Shown here piece after piece: positions 32,668-41,772 of a stretch of DNA of 64,000 nucleotides. Source of the DNA: CAXMST01 sp963790085 (lineage in GTDB: Bacteria > Actinomycetota > Thermoleophilia > Solirubrobacterales > 70-9); the NCBI GenBank assembly GCA_963790085.1, contig CAWBNH010000013.1, positions 372,001 through 436,000 on the forward strand, written 5' to 3'. Under the pieces are notes generated by a model. That model was not told where the DNA came from. It searched no databases and saw only the letters and a list, made by a program, of their open reading frames with translations. A program made the position numbers and the translations under genes. Each line of letters opens with the position of its first letter. Positions within the stretch are counted from its first letter, which is position 1.

Positions 32668-33551
32668 GCCGTCACCTCGTAGCCGAGCTCGCGCAGCCGC
32701 TCGCCGGCGACCTCGTTGTAGGCGGCGAGGTCGGCGGGCTGCATCTCGCGACGCCACTTGTCGAGCTTGCTCGGGTCGGGCGGCCGGGTGGTCGGCAGGT
32801 GGTTCTCGATCCGGTAGCCGGCCGCCTGCTTCGCGTGGGTGCCCTCGCCACGGAGCTCCCCTGCCATCTCCTGGAGGCGCTCCTCGGCCCGCTCGTAGTA
32901 GGTCAGCATGCGGGGGTCGTAGTCGAGCGCGATCAACTCGCAGATTCGCCGCAGGACCGGCTCGGGCTCGCGGACGAGGTCCTCGTAGCGGGCCTCGAGG
33001 TAGCGCCCCTCGCCCAGCTTCTGAGCCTGCTCACGGGACTTGTCGATCCGCTTCACCCAGCGGGCGGCCTGTTCCGGCGGCGGCGGCTGCTCGTTGATCG
33101 CGCGCGCCGTCTGGCTCAGCGCGACGTCGCGACCGTCGCGGATCAGGTGGATGAACCTCGCCTCGGGCAGGGCCCGGCCGATGCGCGTGATCGAGAGCAT
33201 GTAGGCGGGCGTCTTGTCGCCCCAGCGCGGCTTGCCCTGCGCGCGAGCGTAGATCTCGAAGAAGGCGCGAACCGCGGCTCCCGCGTCGCCGGGCCCGACC
33301 CGCTCGAGCGCCGAACGCATCGTCGCCTCCTCGATTCCGAAGTCGGCCCAGGTGCGGTTGGCGGTAATCGCCGCGAGCATCGTCTCGGCGTCGGCGCCCT
33401 CGCTGCGGGCGGCCTTGATCAGGTCGGGCACGAAGTGGGTCTCGGGCGGTACCGCCAGCGCCGGATGGGCATCGAGCATCATCCGCAACAGGGTCGTGCC
33501 CGAGCGGGTCAGGCCGACCACGAACGGGGCCGGTGGTCGCGAGGCGTTCAT
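32664..33551 (-). CDS. PAPS-dependent sulfotransferase (Sulfotransfer_3 family)
   Basis: A 295-residue cytoplasmic sulfotransferase. PFVVGLTRSGTTLLRMMLD is the 5'-phosphosulfate-binding loop. VPPETHFVP holds the conserved His, and KPRWGDKTPAYM the conserved Lys. LIRDGRDVALSQ forms the 3'-phosphate site, and LEARYEDLV is the later family block. It ends with the usual GERLRELGYEV. ATG at 33551 fits the family N-terminus and overlaps the previous stop. One of four sulfotransferase genes in tandem, all joined by 4-base overlaps. The acceptor is presumably a glycan hydroxyl, inferred from neighbouring glycosyltransferases. Confidence 0.88.
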   Translation of the reverse strand: MNASRPPAPFVVGLTRSGTTLLRMMLDAHPALAVPPETHFVPDLIKAARSEGADAETMLAAITANRTWADFGIEEATMRSALERVGPGDAGAAVRAFFEIYARAQGKPRWGDKTPAYMLSITRIGRALPEARFIHLIRDGRDVALSQTARAINEQPPPPEQAARWVKRIDKSREQAQKLGEGRYLEARYEDLVREPEPVLRRICELIALDYDPRMLTYYERAEERLQEMAGELRGEGTHAKQAAGYRIENHLPTTRPPDPSKLDKWRREMQPADLAAYNEVAGERLRELGYEVTA

Positions 33552-34462
33552 CGGCTCACCACCTCGTAGCCGAGCTCGCTCAGCAGGTCGCCGGCGACGC
33601 GCTCGAAGATCGCGTTCTGGGAGGGGTCCATCTCCTCCTTCCACCGAGCCAGCCGAGTCGGATCCGGTGGCTTCGAGGTGAGCAGGTGCGCCTCCCTGCG
33701 GTGATCCGCCGGCCGCATCGGCTTGCCCTCCTCGCCGGGCAGGTCCCGCGCCATCTCCGCCAGGCGATCCTCGGCCCGCTCGTAGTAGTGCAGGACCGCC
33801 GGGTCCCAGGGCAGCTCGAGGAAATCGCAGACCCGACGCAGCTCCGGCTCGGTGTCGCGGACCAGGTTCTCGTACTGGACCTCGAGGTATCCGCCGAGCT
33901 GCTCACCGTCGGCTCGGGCGCCCTCGATCTTCTTCACCCAGCGCTCGGCGACGGTCTCGATCGGCGGTGGCTCCTTGAGCAGCCGTTTGAACCGCGAGAG
34001 GGCCGCGTCGCGTCCGTCGCGGATCATGTGCACGAAGCGCGCCTCCGGGATCGTGCGCTGGATCTGCTTCATCCGCTTGATGTAGTTCGGGGTCTTGTCC
34101 CCCCAGCGCGGCTTTCCCTCCCGCTCGGCGTAGAGCTCGAAGAAGGTGCGGACCACCGACTCGGCCTCGATCCGATCGAGCGCGCAGTAGCGGCGCAGCA
34201 GCTCGCCCGAGTCGAGGCCGAAGTCGCCCCACTGGCGGTGGCCGGTGACCACCCCGTGGGCCTCCTCGCAGCTCGCGCCGCGCTTGTTCGCCGTCTTGAT
34301 CAGCTGCGGTACGAAGTGCGTCTCCGGCGGGATCGCGAGATCGGGGTGGGCGTCGAGCATCAACCGCATCAGCGTCGTGCCGGAGCGGGTGACGCCGACG
34401 ATGAACGGAACCGGCGGTCCGGCCGGACCGCGGCCGCGTGTCATGCGTGCCGGCAGCCTCAC
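33548..34462 (-). CDS. PAPS-dependent sulfotransferase (Sulfotransfer_3 family)
   Basis: A 304-residue paralogue. Conserved blocks are PFIVGVTRSGTTLMRLMLD, IPPETHFVP, KPRWGDKTPNYIKRM, MIRDGRDAALSRFKR (note RDAALS for the usual RDVALS) and LEVQYENLVRDTE. All residues expected for PAPS binding and catalysis are kept. GTG overlaps the stop of the previous sulfotransferase. The extra Arg/Lys-rich segment after RDAALS differs from the paralogues and may reflect another acceptor. Confidence 0.88.
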   Translation of the reverse strand: MRLPARMTRGRGPAGPPVPFIVGVTRSGTTLMRLMLDAHPDLAIPPETHFVPQLIKTANKRGASCEEAHGVVTGHRQWGDFGLDSGELLRRYCALDRIEAESVVRTFFELYAEREGKPRWGDKTPNYIKRMKQIQRTIPEARFVHMIRDGRDAALSRFKRLLKEPPPIETVAERWVKKIEGARADGEQLGGYLEVQYENLVRDTEPELRRVCDFLELPWDPAVLHYYERAEDRLAEMARDLPGEEGKPMRPADHRREAHLLTSKPPDPTRLARWKEEMDPSQNAIFERVAGDLLSELGYEVVSR

Positions 34463-35433
34463 CCGGGCTCACCCTTCCCGGGGCCGCCGAGGGTCTCGTA
34501 TCCGAGGTCGGCGAGCAGCCCGCCGGCGACGCGCTCGAACTCCGCCTCCTCGGCGGCTGGCATCTCCTCGCGCCAGCGACCACAGCGGTCGGTGCTCGGC
34601 GGGCTGCTGGTCATCGCGTGCCCCGCCAGCCGCTCGCCGGCGGTGCGGATCGGGCCGTTCTCGCCCGAGCCGAGGTCGCGATCCATCTCGGTCAGTCGCC
34701 CGGCTGCGCGCCGATGGTAATCGAGCATCTTCGCGTCGTAGGGGAGCTCGAGGAACCCGCAGATCCTTCGCAGGGTGGCCTCGGGATCACCGACGAGGTC
34801 CTCGTAGCGGACCTCGAGGTAGTCGTCGAGGTCGGCGGAGTGGGCGCGGGCGGTCTCGATCCGCCGTTGCCAGCGCTCGGCTACCTCGGTGATCTCCGGC
34901 TCCTGGCCGTCGAGCGCGCGCTCCGCCTGGGAGAGCGCCACGTCGCGCCCGTCGCGGATCAGGTGGATGAAGCGGGCCTCGGGGAGGGCGCGCTCGATTC
35001 GCGGCATCGCCCGCATGTAGCGCGGCGTCTTGTCCCCCCAGCGCGGCTTCCCCTCCTTCTCGGCGTAGAGGTCGTAGAAGGCGCGGATCGCGTCGGTCGG
35101 GTTGAGCGGCTTGACGTCCTGAAGTCGTGCGAGCAGCGCCTCCTCGTCGAGACCGAAGTCGCCCCAGCGGGGGTGGTCGGTCGCGGCCCGGACGAGGCGC
35201 TTGCGGGTCGTGTTGTCGCGGCGCGCGAGCCTGATCATCTCCGGCACGAAGTGCGTCTCCGGCGGGATCGTCAGCTCGGGATGGGAGTCGAGCATCAGCC
35301 GCAGCAGGGTCGTGCCGGAGCGATTGACCCCGACGATGAACGGAGCCGGCGGCCGCTTCGAATCCGCCATCTGGCGGCGGAGCCGCGAGGCGACAGCGAA
35401 GGGTCGCTTCCAGAGCGGTAGCGCGGTGCTCAA
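34459..35433 (-). CDS. PAPS-dependent sulfotransferase (Sulfotransfer_3 family)
   Basis: A 324-residue paralogue with PFIVGVNRSGTTLLRLMLD, IPPETHFVP, KPRWGDKTPRYM, LIRDGRDVALSQ and LEVRYEDLVGDPE intact. Start choice: TTG at 35433 gives the 4-base overlap that every other junction here uses. It also gives a basic N-terminal tail like that of the next paralogue. ATG at 35370 would give a 303-residue protein and a 59-base gap. Nothing in the sequence separates its acceptor from those of its neighbours. Confidence 0.85.
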   Translation of the reverse strand: MSTALPLWKRPFAVASRLRRQMADSKRPPAPFIVGVNRSGTTLLRLMLDSHPELTIPPETHFVPEMIRLARRDNTTRKRLVRAATDHPRWGDFGLDEEALLARLQDVKPLNPTDAIRAFYDLYAEKEGKPRWGDKTPRYMRAMPRIERALPEARFIHLIRDGRDVALSQAERALDGQEPEITEVAERWQRRIETARAHSADLDDYLEVRYEDLVGDPEATLRRICGFLELPYDAKMLDYHRRAAGRLTEMDRDLGSGENGPIRTAGERLAGHAMTSSPPSTDRCGRWREEMPAAEEAEFERVAGGLLADLGYETLGGPGKGEPG

Positions 35434-36413
35434 GCGGAGTCCGCCTTGTCGAAGTCGCGCGGGCCGGTCCCGGGCCCGTCGCCGATCTCGTAGCCGAGCT
35501 CGACCAGCAGCTCGCCGGCGATCGACTCGAAGACCCGCCTGTCCTCGCGATCCATCTGCTCGCGCCAGCGGCTGACCCGGCTCGGGTCCGGTGCCTGGGT
35601 CGTCCGGGCGTGGGTCGCCATCCGCCGCTCGACGCTCAGCGTCGAGCGGCTTCCGTCGGCGGGAAGCTCGCGCCTCATCTCCTCCAGGCGCTCGGCCGAG
35701 TGCCGGTGGTAGTCGAGCACGGCTTCGTCCCAGGGCAGCCCGAAGAACTCGCAGACCGCGCGCATGGTCGGCTCGGTATCGAGGATCAGCTGCTCGTAGC
35801 GGACCTCCTCGTAGTGGGGGACGTACTTCGACTGCCGGCGGGCCTGGCCGATCCGCCGCACCCAGCGCTCGGCGATGGTCGGGATCGGGTGCTCCTTGAC
35901 GGCCCGGTCGCGGATCGACAGGGCGACGTCGCGGCCGTCGCGGATCACATGCAGGAAGCGGGCCTCGGGAAGGGCGCCGCCGATCTTGCGGATGCTCTTC
36001 ACGTAGATCGGCGTCTTCTCCCCCCAGCGCGGCTTGCCGACCCGCTGCGCGTAGAGGCCGTAGAAGGCGCGCAGGGCGTCGCCTGCATTGAGCGGCTCGA
36101 TCGCCCGGAACGCCTCCAGGAGCTGCTCCTCGCTGAGTCCGAAGTCGCCCCACTCGCGCTGCCGGGTGATCGTCGCGAGGAGGTCCTCGGGTGTGGCTCC
36201 TCCGGCCTCGGCGACGTCGATCAGCTCCGGCACGAAGTGGGTCTCCGGGGGCATCGTCAGCTCCGGGTGCGCGTCGAGCATCATTCTCATCAGGGTCGTC
36301 CCGGAGCGGTTCACCCCGACCACGAACGGAGCGGGCAGCGACGAGGCTCCGCGCTTCGCCGCGCGGCGCCGGCTGGCCCTTCGCCAGATGCTCTTTGGAC
36401 TGCTTGGGGACAT
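35430..36413 (-). CDS. PAPS-dependent sulfotransferase (Sulfotransfer_3 family)
   Basis: A 327-residue paralogue and first of the four tandem sulfotransferase genes in transcription order. An Arg-rich N-terminus (WRRASRRRAAKRG) precedes PFVVGVNRSGTTLMRMMLD. MPPETHFVP, KPRWGEKTPIYV (Glu for the usual Asp before the Lys), VIRDGRDVALSI and EEVRYEQLILDTE follow. The start at ATG 36413 is preceded by a 141-base gap with a TACAAT box, the only sizeable break in the array, so a second promoter probably begins here. Confidence 0.87.
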   Translation of the reverse strand: MSPSSPKSIWRRASRRRAAKRGASSLPAPFVVGVNRSGTTLMRMMLDAHPELTMPPETHFVPELIDVAEAGGATPEDLLATITRQREWGDFGLSEEQLLEAFRAIEPLNAGDALRAFYGLYAQRVGKPRWGEKTPIYVKSIRKIGGALPEARFLHVIRDGRDVALSIRDRAVKEHPIPTIAERWVRRIGQARRQSKYVPHYEEVRYEQLILDTEPTMRAVCEFFGLPWDEAVLDYHRHSAERLEEMRRELPADGSRSTLSVERRMATHARTTQAPDPSRVSRWREQMDREDRRVFESIAGELLVELGYEIGDGPGTGPRDFDKADSA

Positions 36414-36515
36414 CCGCAGGATTCGGGCTTGCGGGGTACCCGGCCCGGTGCGGGCAGGGCCGCGGCGCTCGGGTGGATGCCGATGCAACCCTCCCACCGC
36501 GAGCGCGAGTCCGGG

Positions 36516-36521
36516 ATTGTA
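36516..36521 (-). promoter_or_regulatory. -10 box TACAAT, candidate internal promoter of the sulfotransferase run
   Basis: TACAAT on the minus strand in the 36414-36554 gap, about 100 bases before ATG 36413. It is one of the closest matches to a vegetative -10 in the window. No convincing -35 at 16-18 bp. Confidence 0.4.
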
Positions 36522-36554
36522 GGGCCTATCCGGCCCAGCGGCCGGCGATCGCGG

Positions 36555-37634
36555 TCAGCCGGAGTCGAGCAGCCGGCCGAGGCCGGCCAGCGTGCGCTCC
36601 CAGCTGAGCTGATCCCGGCGTGACCGCGCTCCGGCGTCAAGCCGGCTGCGCAGCCCGGGATCGGCGAGCCGCTCGATCGCCTCGGTCAGGGCGCCGGCAT
36701 CCGGTCGGGTCGCGGGGATGCCGGAGCGTGCGGTGCCGTCGGGATGCGATCGGACCAGCAGCCCGTTGACGCCGTCGCTGACGACCTCGTTCATCGGTGG
36801 GTCGTCGTTGGTGATCACCGGCTGGCCGAAGGCCATCGCCTCATAGAGGGGAAGCCCGAGCCCCTCCCATCGGGAGGGCGTGATGCAGACGTCGCAGGCG
36901 GCGATCGCCCGCAGGTGCGGCTCCCATTCCTCGTCGCCGAGCCGGAACTCGATTCGCCTGTCCCTGCGCACCCTCCGGCTCAGGCTGCCGAGCCGCTCGC
37001 GCTCGACCTGGGCCTTGACGATCAGGCGCAGGTCGGGGTCCGAGGTGCGGGCGAAGGCCTCGGCAACCGGCTCCAGCGGCTTGCGGTGTCCGAGGAAGCC
37101 GCCCGGGAAGACGAAGCGGACGAGGCCGTCGTCGAGGCGCTCGACCGGGATCCCGAGCAGCTCGGGGTGGATGCCCCAGGGGACCCTCGGCGTCTCGAGC
37201 CCCCAGGACGCGTAGCGCCGCTGCTCGCACTCGGTCACCGAGTAGATCAGGTCGTAGGCCTCGCGGGCCGGCCCCAGGTGCTCCTCGGTGAAGTGCTCCC
37301 AGACGAAGCGACCGATGACCCGGACGCCGTGCCGGCGCACGCTCGCGAGCTCGTCGAACTGGTAGTTCTGGTCGCAGAGCACGACCTCGATCTCGTTCTC
37401 GGCGATCCAGCTCAGGTACTCGTCGAGGGGAACCTGGAAGCTGGATGCCTCCGTGACGCCGGGCTGATCCCAGATCCCTGAACGCTCCAGCGCGCCGGGC
37501 CGCGGCCCCTGCTCGCGCCTGGGCCGGGCGAGCACGAAGCTCTCGTGCCCGAGCTCGTCGACTGCGGAGCGGATGTAGCGGCCGACGATCGGCTGCCCGC
37601 GGTTGAACCACTTGGTCACGAGCCCGACCCTCAC
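36555..37634 (-). CDS. Glycosyltransferase, group-1 (GT4-like)
   Basis: A 359-residue two-Rossmann glycosyltransferase. The N-terminal domain has RVGLVTKWFNRGQPIVGRYI, DQPGVTEAS, LCDQNYQFDELA and VIGRFVWEHF. The C-terminal donor-binding domain has FVFPGGFLGHRKPL, CITPSRWEGLGLPLYEAMAF (EX7E) and PPMNEVVSDGVNGLLV. No membrane segment or signal peptide. Donor sugar and acceptor unknown. GTG start 31 bases after the upstream methyltransferase stop. Closely related to the four other copies in the window. Confidence 0.87.
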   Translation of the reverse strand: MRVGLVTKWFNRGQPIVGRYIRSAVDELGHESFVLARPRREQGPRPGALERSGIWDQPGVTEASSFQVPLDEYLSWIAENEIEVVLCDQNYQFDELASVRRHGVRVIGRFVWEHFTEEHLGPAREAYDLIYSVTECEQRRYASWGLETPRVPWGIHPELLGIPVERLDDGLVRFVFPGGFLGHRKPLEPVAEAFARTSDPDLRLIVKAQVERERLGSLSRRVRRDRRIEFRLGDEEWEPHLRAIAACDVCITPSRWEGLGLPLYEAMAFGQPVITNDDPPMNEVVSDGVNGLLVRSHPDGTARSGIPATRPDAGALTEAIERLADPGLRSRLDAGARSRRDQLSWERTLAGLGRLLDSG

Positions 37635-37665
37635 CGGGGCACCCCCGCGGCTGCGCCGGCCGGGA

Positions 37666-38379
37666 TCACTCGCCGTTCGCGGGCCGCTTGCCCTTGCCGC
37701 CGCGGCGGTTGCCGCCGTGGAGGCTCATCGCCCGCTCCTTGCGCGGCAGGATCCGGGCGTGGTCGAGGTGCCCGGTCGGGACCGCGTGCACGCAGAGGCG
37801 CGAGTAGTGCTGGTGGCGCTCCTCCTCCCAGACGGTGCTGATCCCCTCGAAGCCGGCGGTGGTCAGCATCTGCTCCAGGCAGAGCTTGTTCGGGGTCCAC
37901 CAGTTCGAGGGGTTGCCCGTCCCCTCGCCCTGGCCATGGAAGATCATCATCGGCTTGTCCTCCTGAAGCAGGGTTATCCCCGTCTCGATCACGAGCAGCT
38001 CCCGGACGACCTTGCGCAGCCGGAAGAGCAGGCTGATCACGTTCTCGACGTGGTACAGCACCCCGGAGCAGAGCACGACGTCGAACTCACCGAGCGCGAG
38101 CCACTTCTCGCTGAAGACGTCCATCTGGATGAACTCGAAGCCGTAGCGCGCGACGTTGTCGGCGAGGTCCTCGGAGGTGCAGAGGTCGAGTCCGACCACC
38201 TGCGATGCCCCGCGCCGCACGGCCTCTGCACAGTGCATTCCCTCCCAGCAGCCGACATCGAGGAAGCTCTTGCCGCTGAGCTCGACCGGCATCCGGAACT
38301 GCTCCCAGCGCGAGCCCTTGCCCGCCGCGCGCAGCTCCTCGTCGATTCCCTCGATCTCGATCTCGGAGTCCGGTGCCAT
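37666..38379 (-). CDS. Class I SAM-dependent methyltransferase (DUF1698/CmoB-like)
   Basis: A 237-residue methyltransferase. Motif I is FLDVGCWEGMHCAEA (39-53), motif II VVGLDL, and LCSGVLYHV occupies the motif IV/post-IV region. NWWTPNKLCLEQML matches the WWxPN segment of CmoB/DUF1698 proteins. The tail is Lys/Arg/Gly-rich (GGNRRGGKGKRP). True CmoB is longer and acts on tRNA; in this setting a sugar or lipid substrate is more likely, which is inference. The ATG at 38379 is one option, with no strong ribosome site. Confidence 0.75.
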   Translation of the reverse strand: MAPDSEIEIEGIDEELRAAGKGSRWEQFRMPVELSGKSFLDVGCWEGMHCAEAVRRGASQVVGLDLCTSEDLADNVARYGFEFIQMDVFSEKWLALGEFDVVLCSGVLYHVENVISLLFRLRKVVRELLVIETGITLLQEDKPMMIFHGQGEGTGNPSNWWTPNKLCLEQMLTTAGFEGISTVWEEERHQHYSRLCVHAVPTGHLDHARILPRKERAMSLHGGNRRGGKGKRPANGE

Positions 38380-38426
38380 CAGCGCCGGGAGCGTAGCTGA
38401 GCCCGTCGCATCCTCCTCCGGCGGGG

Positions 38427-40040
38427 TCAGCGTCGGGCGGATTCCGCGTCGGCGAGCAGCGCGATCGCGGCGTTGCGGCCGTTGAGGCCGATCACCGAGC
38501 CTCCCGGATGGGTTGCCGCCCCGCACAGATACAGGCCCTCGACCGGCGTTCGGTGGTCGAGGCGCCGGTCCCACATCTGCTCGGGTAGCACCTCGCCCTG
38601 GAAGATGTGGCCGCCGGTCAGCCCGATTCGCTGTTCGATGTCCGGCGGGCCGAGCACCTCCCGGTACTCGACGCACTCGTGGATATCGGGGGCGGAGGCG
38701 GCGATCGCGTCGAGGATCGCGTCGCCGACCCGCTCGCGTCGCGAGTCCCAGTCGCCGTCGGCCAGCTCATAGGGCGCGTACTGGGCGAAGACGCTCATCG
38801 TCTGCCGTCCCTCGGGGGCGATCGTCGGGTCATAGGCGGACTGGCAGTAGATCTCGCAGAAGCCGATCGCGACCTCGCCGCGGATGCTCGCCTCGAACGC
38901 CCGCTGCCCGTCGTCGAGTGACATCGCCACCGTCGTCATCGCCCGCTGCGGGTCGTCGCTCCCACGGGCCGCGGGCCAGGTCGGGGCCCGCCGCAGCCCC
39001 GCGTTCAGCTTCACGACCGGTGATCCCACCCGCCACTCACGCAGACGCTCGGCGAACGCCTCGTCGATCGGGTCATCGGCGAGCATCGCCGCCAGTCGCT
39101 TCGGATCCGCGTTGCAGATGACCGACCGCGAGCGGATCGACTCGCCGCTCTCGAGCTCGACTCCGCCGCCGACGCGGATCCGGGCGACGGGGACGCCGGC
39201 GGCGAGCGTGGCCCCCGCCTCGCGGGCAGCCTCCGCGATCGCGAACGAGACCCGTCCCATCCCGCCCTCGACGTAGCCCCAGGCCCCGGGCTCCCCATCG
39301 AGCGTTCCCATGCTGTGCATCAGCTTGACCATCGCCGTTCCGGGCGTCCGCGGTCCGGCCCAGGTGCCGATCACGCCCTGCCCCCACAGCGCCCGATGCA
39401 GGCGGGGGTCGGAGATGTGGCGCTCGAGCAGCTCCGCCACCGAGTCCTCGAAGACCAGCCTGACGAGCTCGGGATCGTCGAGGATCTCCTCGATCTCGGC
39501 GCGGGAGGGAGAGGAGCACGCCCAGAGGTCGCCGCCCGGACCCTCCCGGAGCCGCCGCCTGGCCCGGCCGTAGAGCCCGTAATAGCGGTCGAGCCCGTCG
39601 ATGTCGGCGGCGCTGAAGCCGTTCGCCTCGAGCCGGCGGCGACTCGCGGCCGGGTCGAGGAACTCCGCATAGGAGCTGCCGTCGCCGAACCCGCACCAGA
39701 GGTGCGGGTCGACGGCGAAGACCCGGTAGCCGTGGCGGCGGAGCCCGAGCTCGTCGATGATCCGCCGGTCGAGGAGGCCGACCGCGTAGGCGCAGGGGCT
39801 GACCACGTAGCGCTCGTCCGCGAACGGCCGCTCGAGCGTGCAGGCGCCGCCGAGCTGCTCGCGACGCTCGAGCACCAGCGCCGACTTCCCCGCCCGGGCG
39901 AGGTAGGCCGCAGCCGCGAGCCCGTTGTGGCCGCCGCCGACGATGATCACGTCCCAGTCGCGGCCGGCCAGCTCGGCGACCGGCGCCGGCAGGCCGACCC
40001 TGCCCATCGACTCCGCGACGCTGAGACCCGATTCGGCCAT
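38427..40040 (-). CDS. FAD-dependent oxidoreductase of the phytoene desaturase/PYROXD2 family
   Basis: A 537-residue flavoprotein. The dinucleotide-binding motif DVIIVGGGHNGLAAAAYLAR (30-49) is followed by the CrtI/RetSat-like LGGACTLE block. The C-terminal FAD-clasp reads LYLCGAATHPGGSVIGLNG, the family signature. Relatives desaturate or saturate isoprenoids and other hydrophobic compounds. Here it lies within the glycosyl/sulfotransferase array, with a 1-base overlap with the upstream glycosyltransferase. A lipid or polyisoprenoid substrate for the sulfated product is possible but unproven. A 47-base gap separates it from the next gene. Confidence 0.83.
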   Translation of the reverse strand: MAESGLSVAESMGRVGLPAPVAELAGRDWDVIIVGGGHNGLAAAAYLARAGKSALVLERREQLGGACTLERPFADERYVVSPCAYAVGLLDRRIIDELGLRRHGYRVFAVDPHLWCGFGDGSSYAEFLDPAASRRRLEANGFSAADIDGLDRYYGLYGRARRRLREGPGGDLWACSSPSRAEIEEILDDPELVRLVFEDSVAELLERHISDPRLHRALWGQGVIGTWAGPRTPGTAMVKLMHSMGTLDGEPGAWGYVEGGMGRVSFAIAEAAREAGATLAAGVPVARIRVGGGVELESGESIRSRSVICNADPKRLAAMLADDPIDEAFAERLREWRVGSPVVKLNAGLRRAPTWPAARGSDDPQRAMTTVAMSLDDGQRAFEASIRGEVAIGFCEIYCQSAYDPTIAPEGRQTMSVFAQYAPYELADGDWDSRRERVGDAILDAIAASAPDIHECVEYREVLGPPDIEQRIGLTGGHIFQGEVLPEQMWDRRLDHRTPVEGLYLCGAATHPGGSVIGLNGRNAAIALLADAESARR

Positions 40041-41119
40041 CAGCGCAGCAGCTCCTCGAGCGCCGCCACGGTGTGCCGCCAGTCCCGCTGCCGGCAGAGC
40101 TGATCGACGCCGCGGCGCATCCGCTCGAGCTCGTCACGCTCTCCGAGCCGCTCGATCGCCCGGGTCAGCTCACCGGGGTCGGGATCCCAGGCCGTGATCC
40201 CGGAGCGCGCCTCGCCGTTGGCGATCGAGGCGACGAGGATGCCGCTGCGTCCGTCGAGCACCATCTCCGACATCGGCGGCTTGTCGTTGGTGATGATCGG
40301 CAGGCCGAACGCCGTCGCCTCGTAGAGCGGCAGGCCGAGGCCCTCCCAGCGAGACGGCGCCAGGCAGACGTCGCAGGCTGCGAAGCGGGCGCGATGGACG
40401 TCCTCGGGCTCGTCGTCGAGCGCCAGCTCGATCCGCGGGTCGCTCGCCGCAGCCTCGCGGAGGAACTCGTCGTTGCGCGGGACCTGGGCGCTGATCACGA
40501 GGCGCAGGTGCTCTCCCTGGGCCCGCCGGAAGGCCTTGACCACCTTGCGGACGGGCTTGCGGCGGCCGAGGAAGCTTCCCGGGAAGTAGAAGCGGACGAG
40601 GTCGCCCGCCGGGTGCGCTCGCTCGCGCCACTCGAGCAGCTCCGGATGGATGCCCCACGGCACGTACGGGCTCTCGATCCCGAGTCCCGCGTAGCGTTCG
40701 CGCTCGCAGCGGGTCAGGGAGTAGATCGTCTCGAACGCCCTCGCGGCGGCGGCGGCGTCCTGCTCTGAGAAGTACTCCCAGACGAACCTCCCGATCGTCC
40801 GGACGCCCTGACCGCGAAGGCCGCCGATCTCCTCGAATTGGTAGTTCTCGTCGCAGAGCACGGTCTCGATCGAGTTCGCCCGGACCCATGCCTCGTACTC
40901 GGCGGCGGGGACCCGGTGATCGCTCGCCTCGGTGACCGCGGGCTGGTCCCAGACCGGGTCGGGGTCGCCCGCCGGCGCCGATCCCTGCGCCCGCGGGCCG
41001 GAGCCGGGACGGGCGAGCACGAAGGTCTGGTGCCCGAGTTGCTCGAGCGCCGAGCGCAACTGCCGAGCGACCACCGCCTGCCCCGACGCGATCCACTTGC
41101 TGACGATTCCGATCCGCAT
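40040..41119 (-). CDS. Glycosyltransferase, group-1 (GT4-like)
   Basis: A 359-residue paralogue: RIGIVSKWIASGQAVVARQL (the common WFNRGQ is changed to WIASGQ), LCDENYQFEEI, TIGRFVWEYF, RFYFPGSFLGRRKP, LAPSRWEGLGLPLYEATAF and PPMSEMVLDG. The C-terminus (RQRDWRHTVAALEELL) departs somewhat from the ELSWERT consensus. It is the most divergent of the five copies and so may use a different sugar. It overlaps the O-methyltransferase stop and the oxidoreductase start by one base each. Confidence 0.87.
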   Translation of the reverse strand: MRIGIVSKWIASGQAVVARQLRSALEQLGHQTFVLARPGSGPRAQGSAPAGDPDPVWDQPAVTEASDHRVPAAEYEAWVRANSIETVLCDENYQFEEIGGLRGQGVRTIGRFVWEYFSEQDAAAAARAFETIYSLTRCERERYAGLGIESPYVPWGIHPELLEWRERAHPAGDLVRFYFPGSFLGRRKPVRKVVKAFRRAQGEHLRLVISAQVPRNDEFLREAAASDPRIELALDDEPEDVHRARFAACDVCLAPSRWEGLGLPLYEATAFGLPIITNDKPPMSEMVLDGRSGILVASIANGEARSGITAWDPDPGELTRAIERLGERDELERMRRGVDQLCRQRDWRHTVAALEELLR

Positions 41120-41769
41120 CAGCGCTTCAGCGCGAGCGTCAGCCCGTCGGCGACGCCGACCATCGCCAGCTCGACCCGCTCGTCATCGGCGAGCTTGACG
41201 TTGAGCCGGTCGATCGCCTCGGCGTTCTCGTCGCCACCGGGATCGAGCACGCGCCCGTCTTGCAGGACGTTGTCGACAACGATCAGGCCACCCGGCCGGA
41301 GCAGCTCCAGGCAGCTCTCGAAGTAGTCGTCGTAGGCGCCCTTGTCAGCGTCGATGAAGGCGAGATCGAAGGGATCGGCGCCGGCGAGCTGGGCGAGTGT
41401 CTCCGCCGCAGGACCGACCCGGAGGTCGATCCGGTCCGCCACCCCGGCGAGGACGAAGTTGCCGGACGCTGTCCGCGCCCGCTCGGGGTCGAGCTCGCAG
41501 GCGATCAGCAGGCCGTCCTCGGGCAGTCCCCTGGCGATGCAGATCGCCGAGTAGCCGGTGAACGTCCCGACCTCGATCGCGCGCCGGGCGCCGAGCATCC
41601 GGGTCATCAGCGTCATCAGCGCCCCCTGGTCGGGGGCGATCTGCATCACCGCGATCTCGCCCAGCGCGGCGGTCTCCTCGCGAACCCTGGCGAGCACCGC
41701 GTCCTCGCGGCTACCGTGGGCGACGATGTAGTCGTGCAGCTCCTCGGTCAGTGCCGTGAACTTCGACAC
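41119..41769 (-). CDS. SAM-dependent O-methyltransferase (caffeoyl-CoA OMT-like)
   Basis: A 216-residue methyltransferase of the Methyltransf_3 family. AIEVGTFTGYSAICIAR (64-80) binds SAM. LAFIDADKGAYDDYF (136-150) gives the metal-binding Asp, and VVDNVLQDGRV the second metal ligand region. Members are Mg-dependent O-methyltransferases acting on catechols, sugars or polyketides. In this array it probably methylates a hydroxyl of the glycan or lipid product, an inference from location. GTG start 3 bases after the upstream sulfotransferase. Confidence 0.88.
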   Translation of the reverse strand: MSKFTALTEELHDYIVAHGSREDAVLARVREETAALGEIAVMQIAPDQGALMTLMTRMLGARRAIEVGTFTGYSAICIARGLPEDGLLIACELDPERARTASGNFVLAGVADRIDLRVGPAAETLAQLAGADPFDLAFIDADKGAYDDYFESCLELLRPGGLIVVDNVLQDGRVLDPGGDENAEAIDRLNVKLADDERVELAMVGVADGLTLALKR

Positions 41770-41772
41770 GGC

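Noticed and set aside
35434..36153. Long in-frame N-terminal extension of the sulfotransferase at 34459-35433
   Set aside because: It is the out-of-frame shadow of the next sulfotransferase gene and has no sulfotransferase motif.
29748..36413. Repeated sulfotransferase sequences read as a mobile or phage-type repeat
   Set aside because: The repeats are paralogous coding sequences with intact starts and stops, without terminal repeats, transposase or target duplications.
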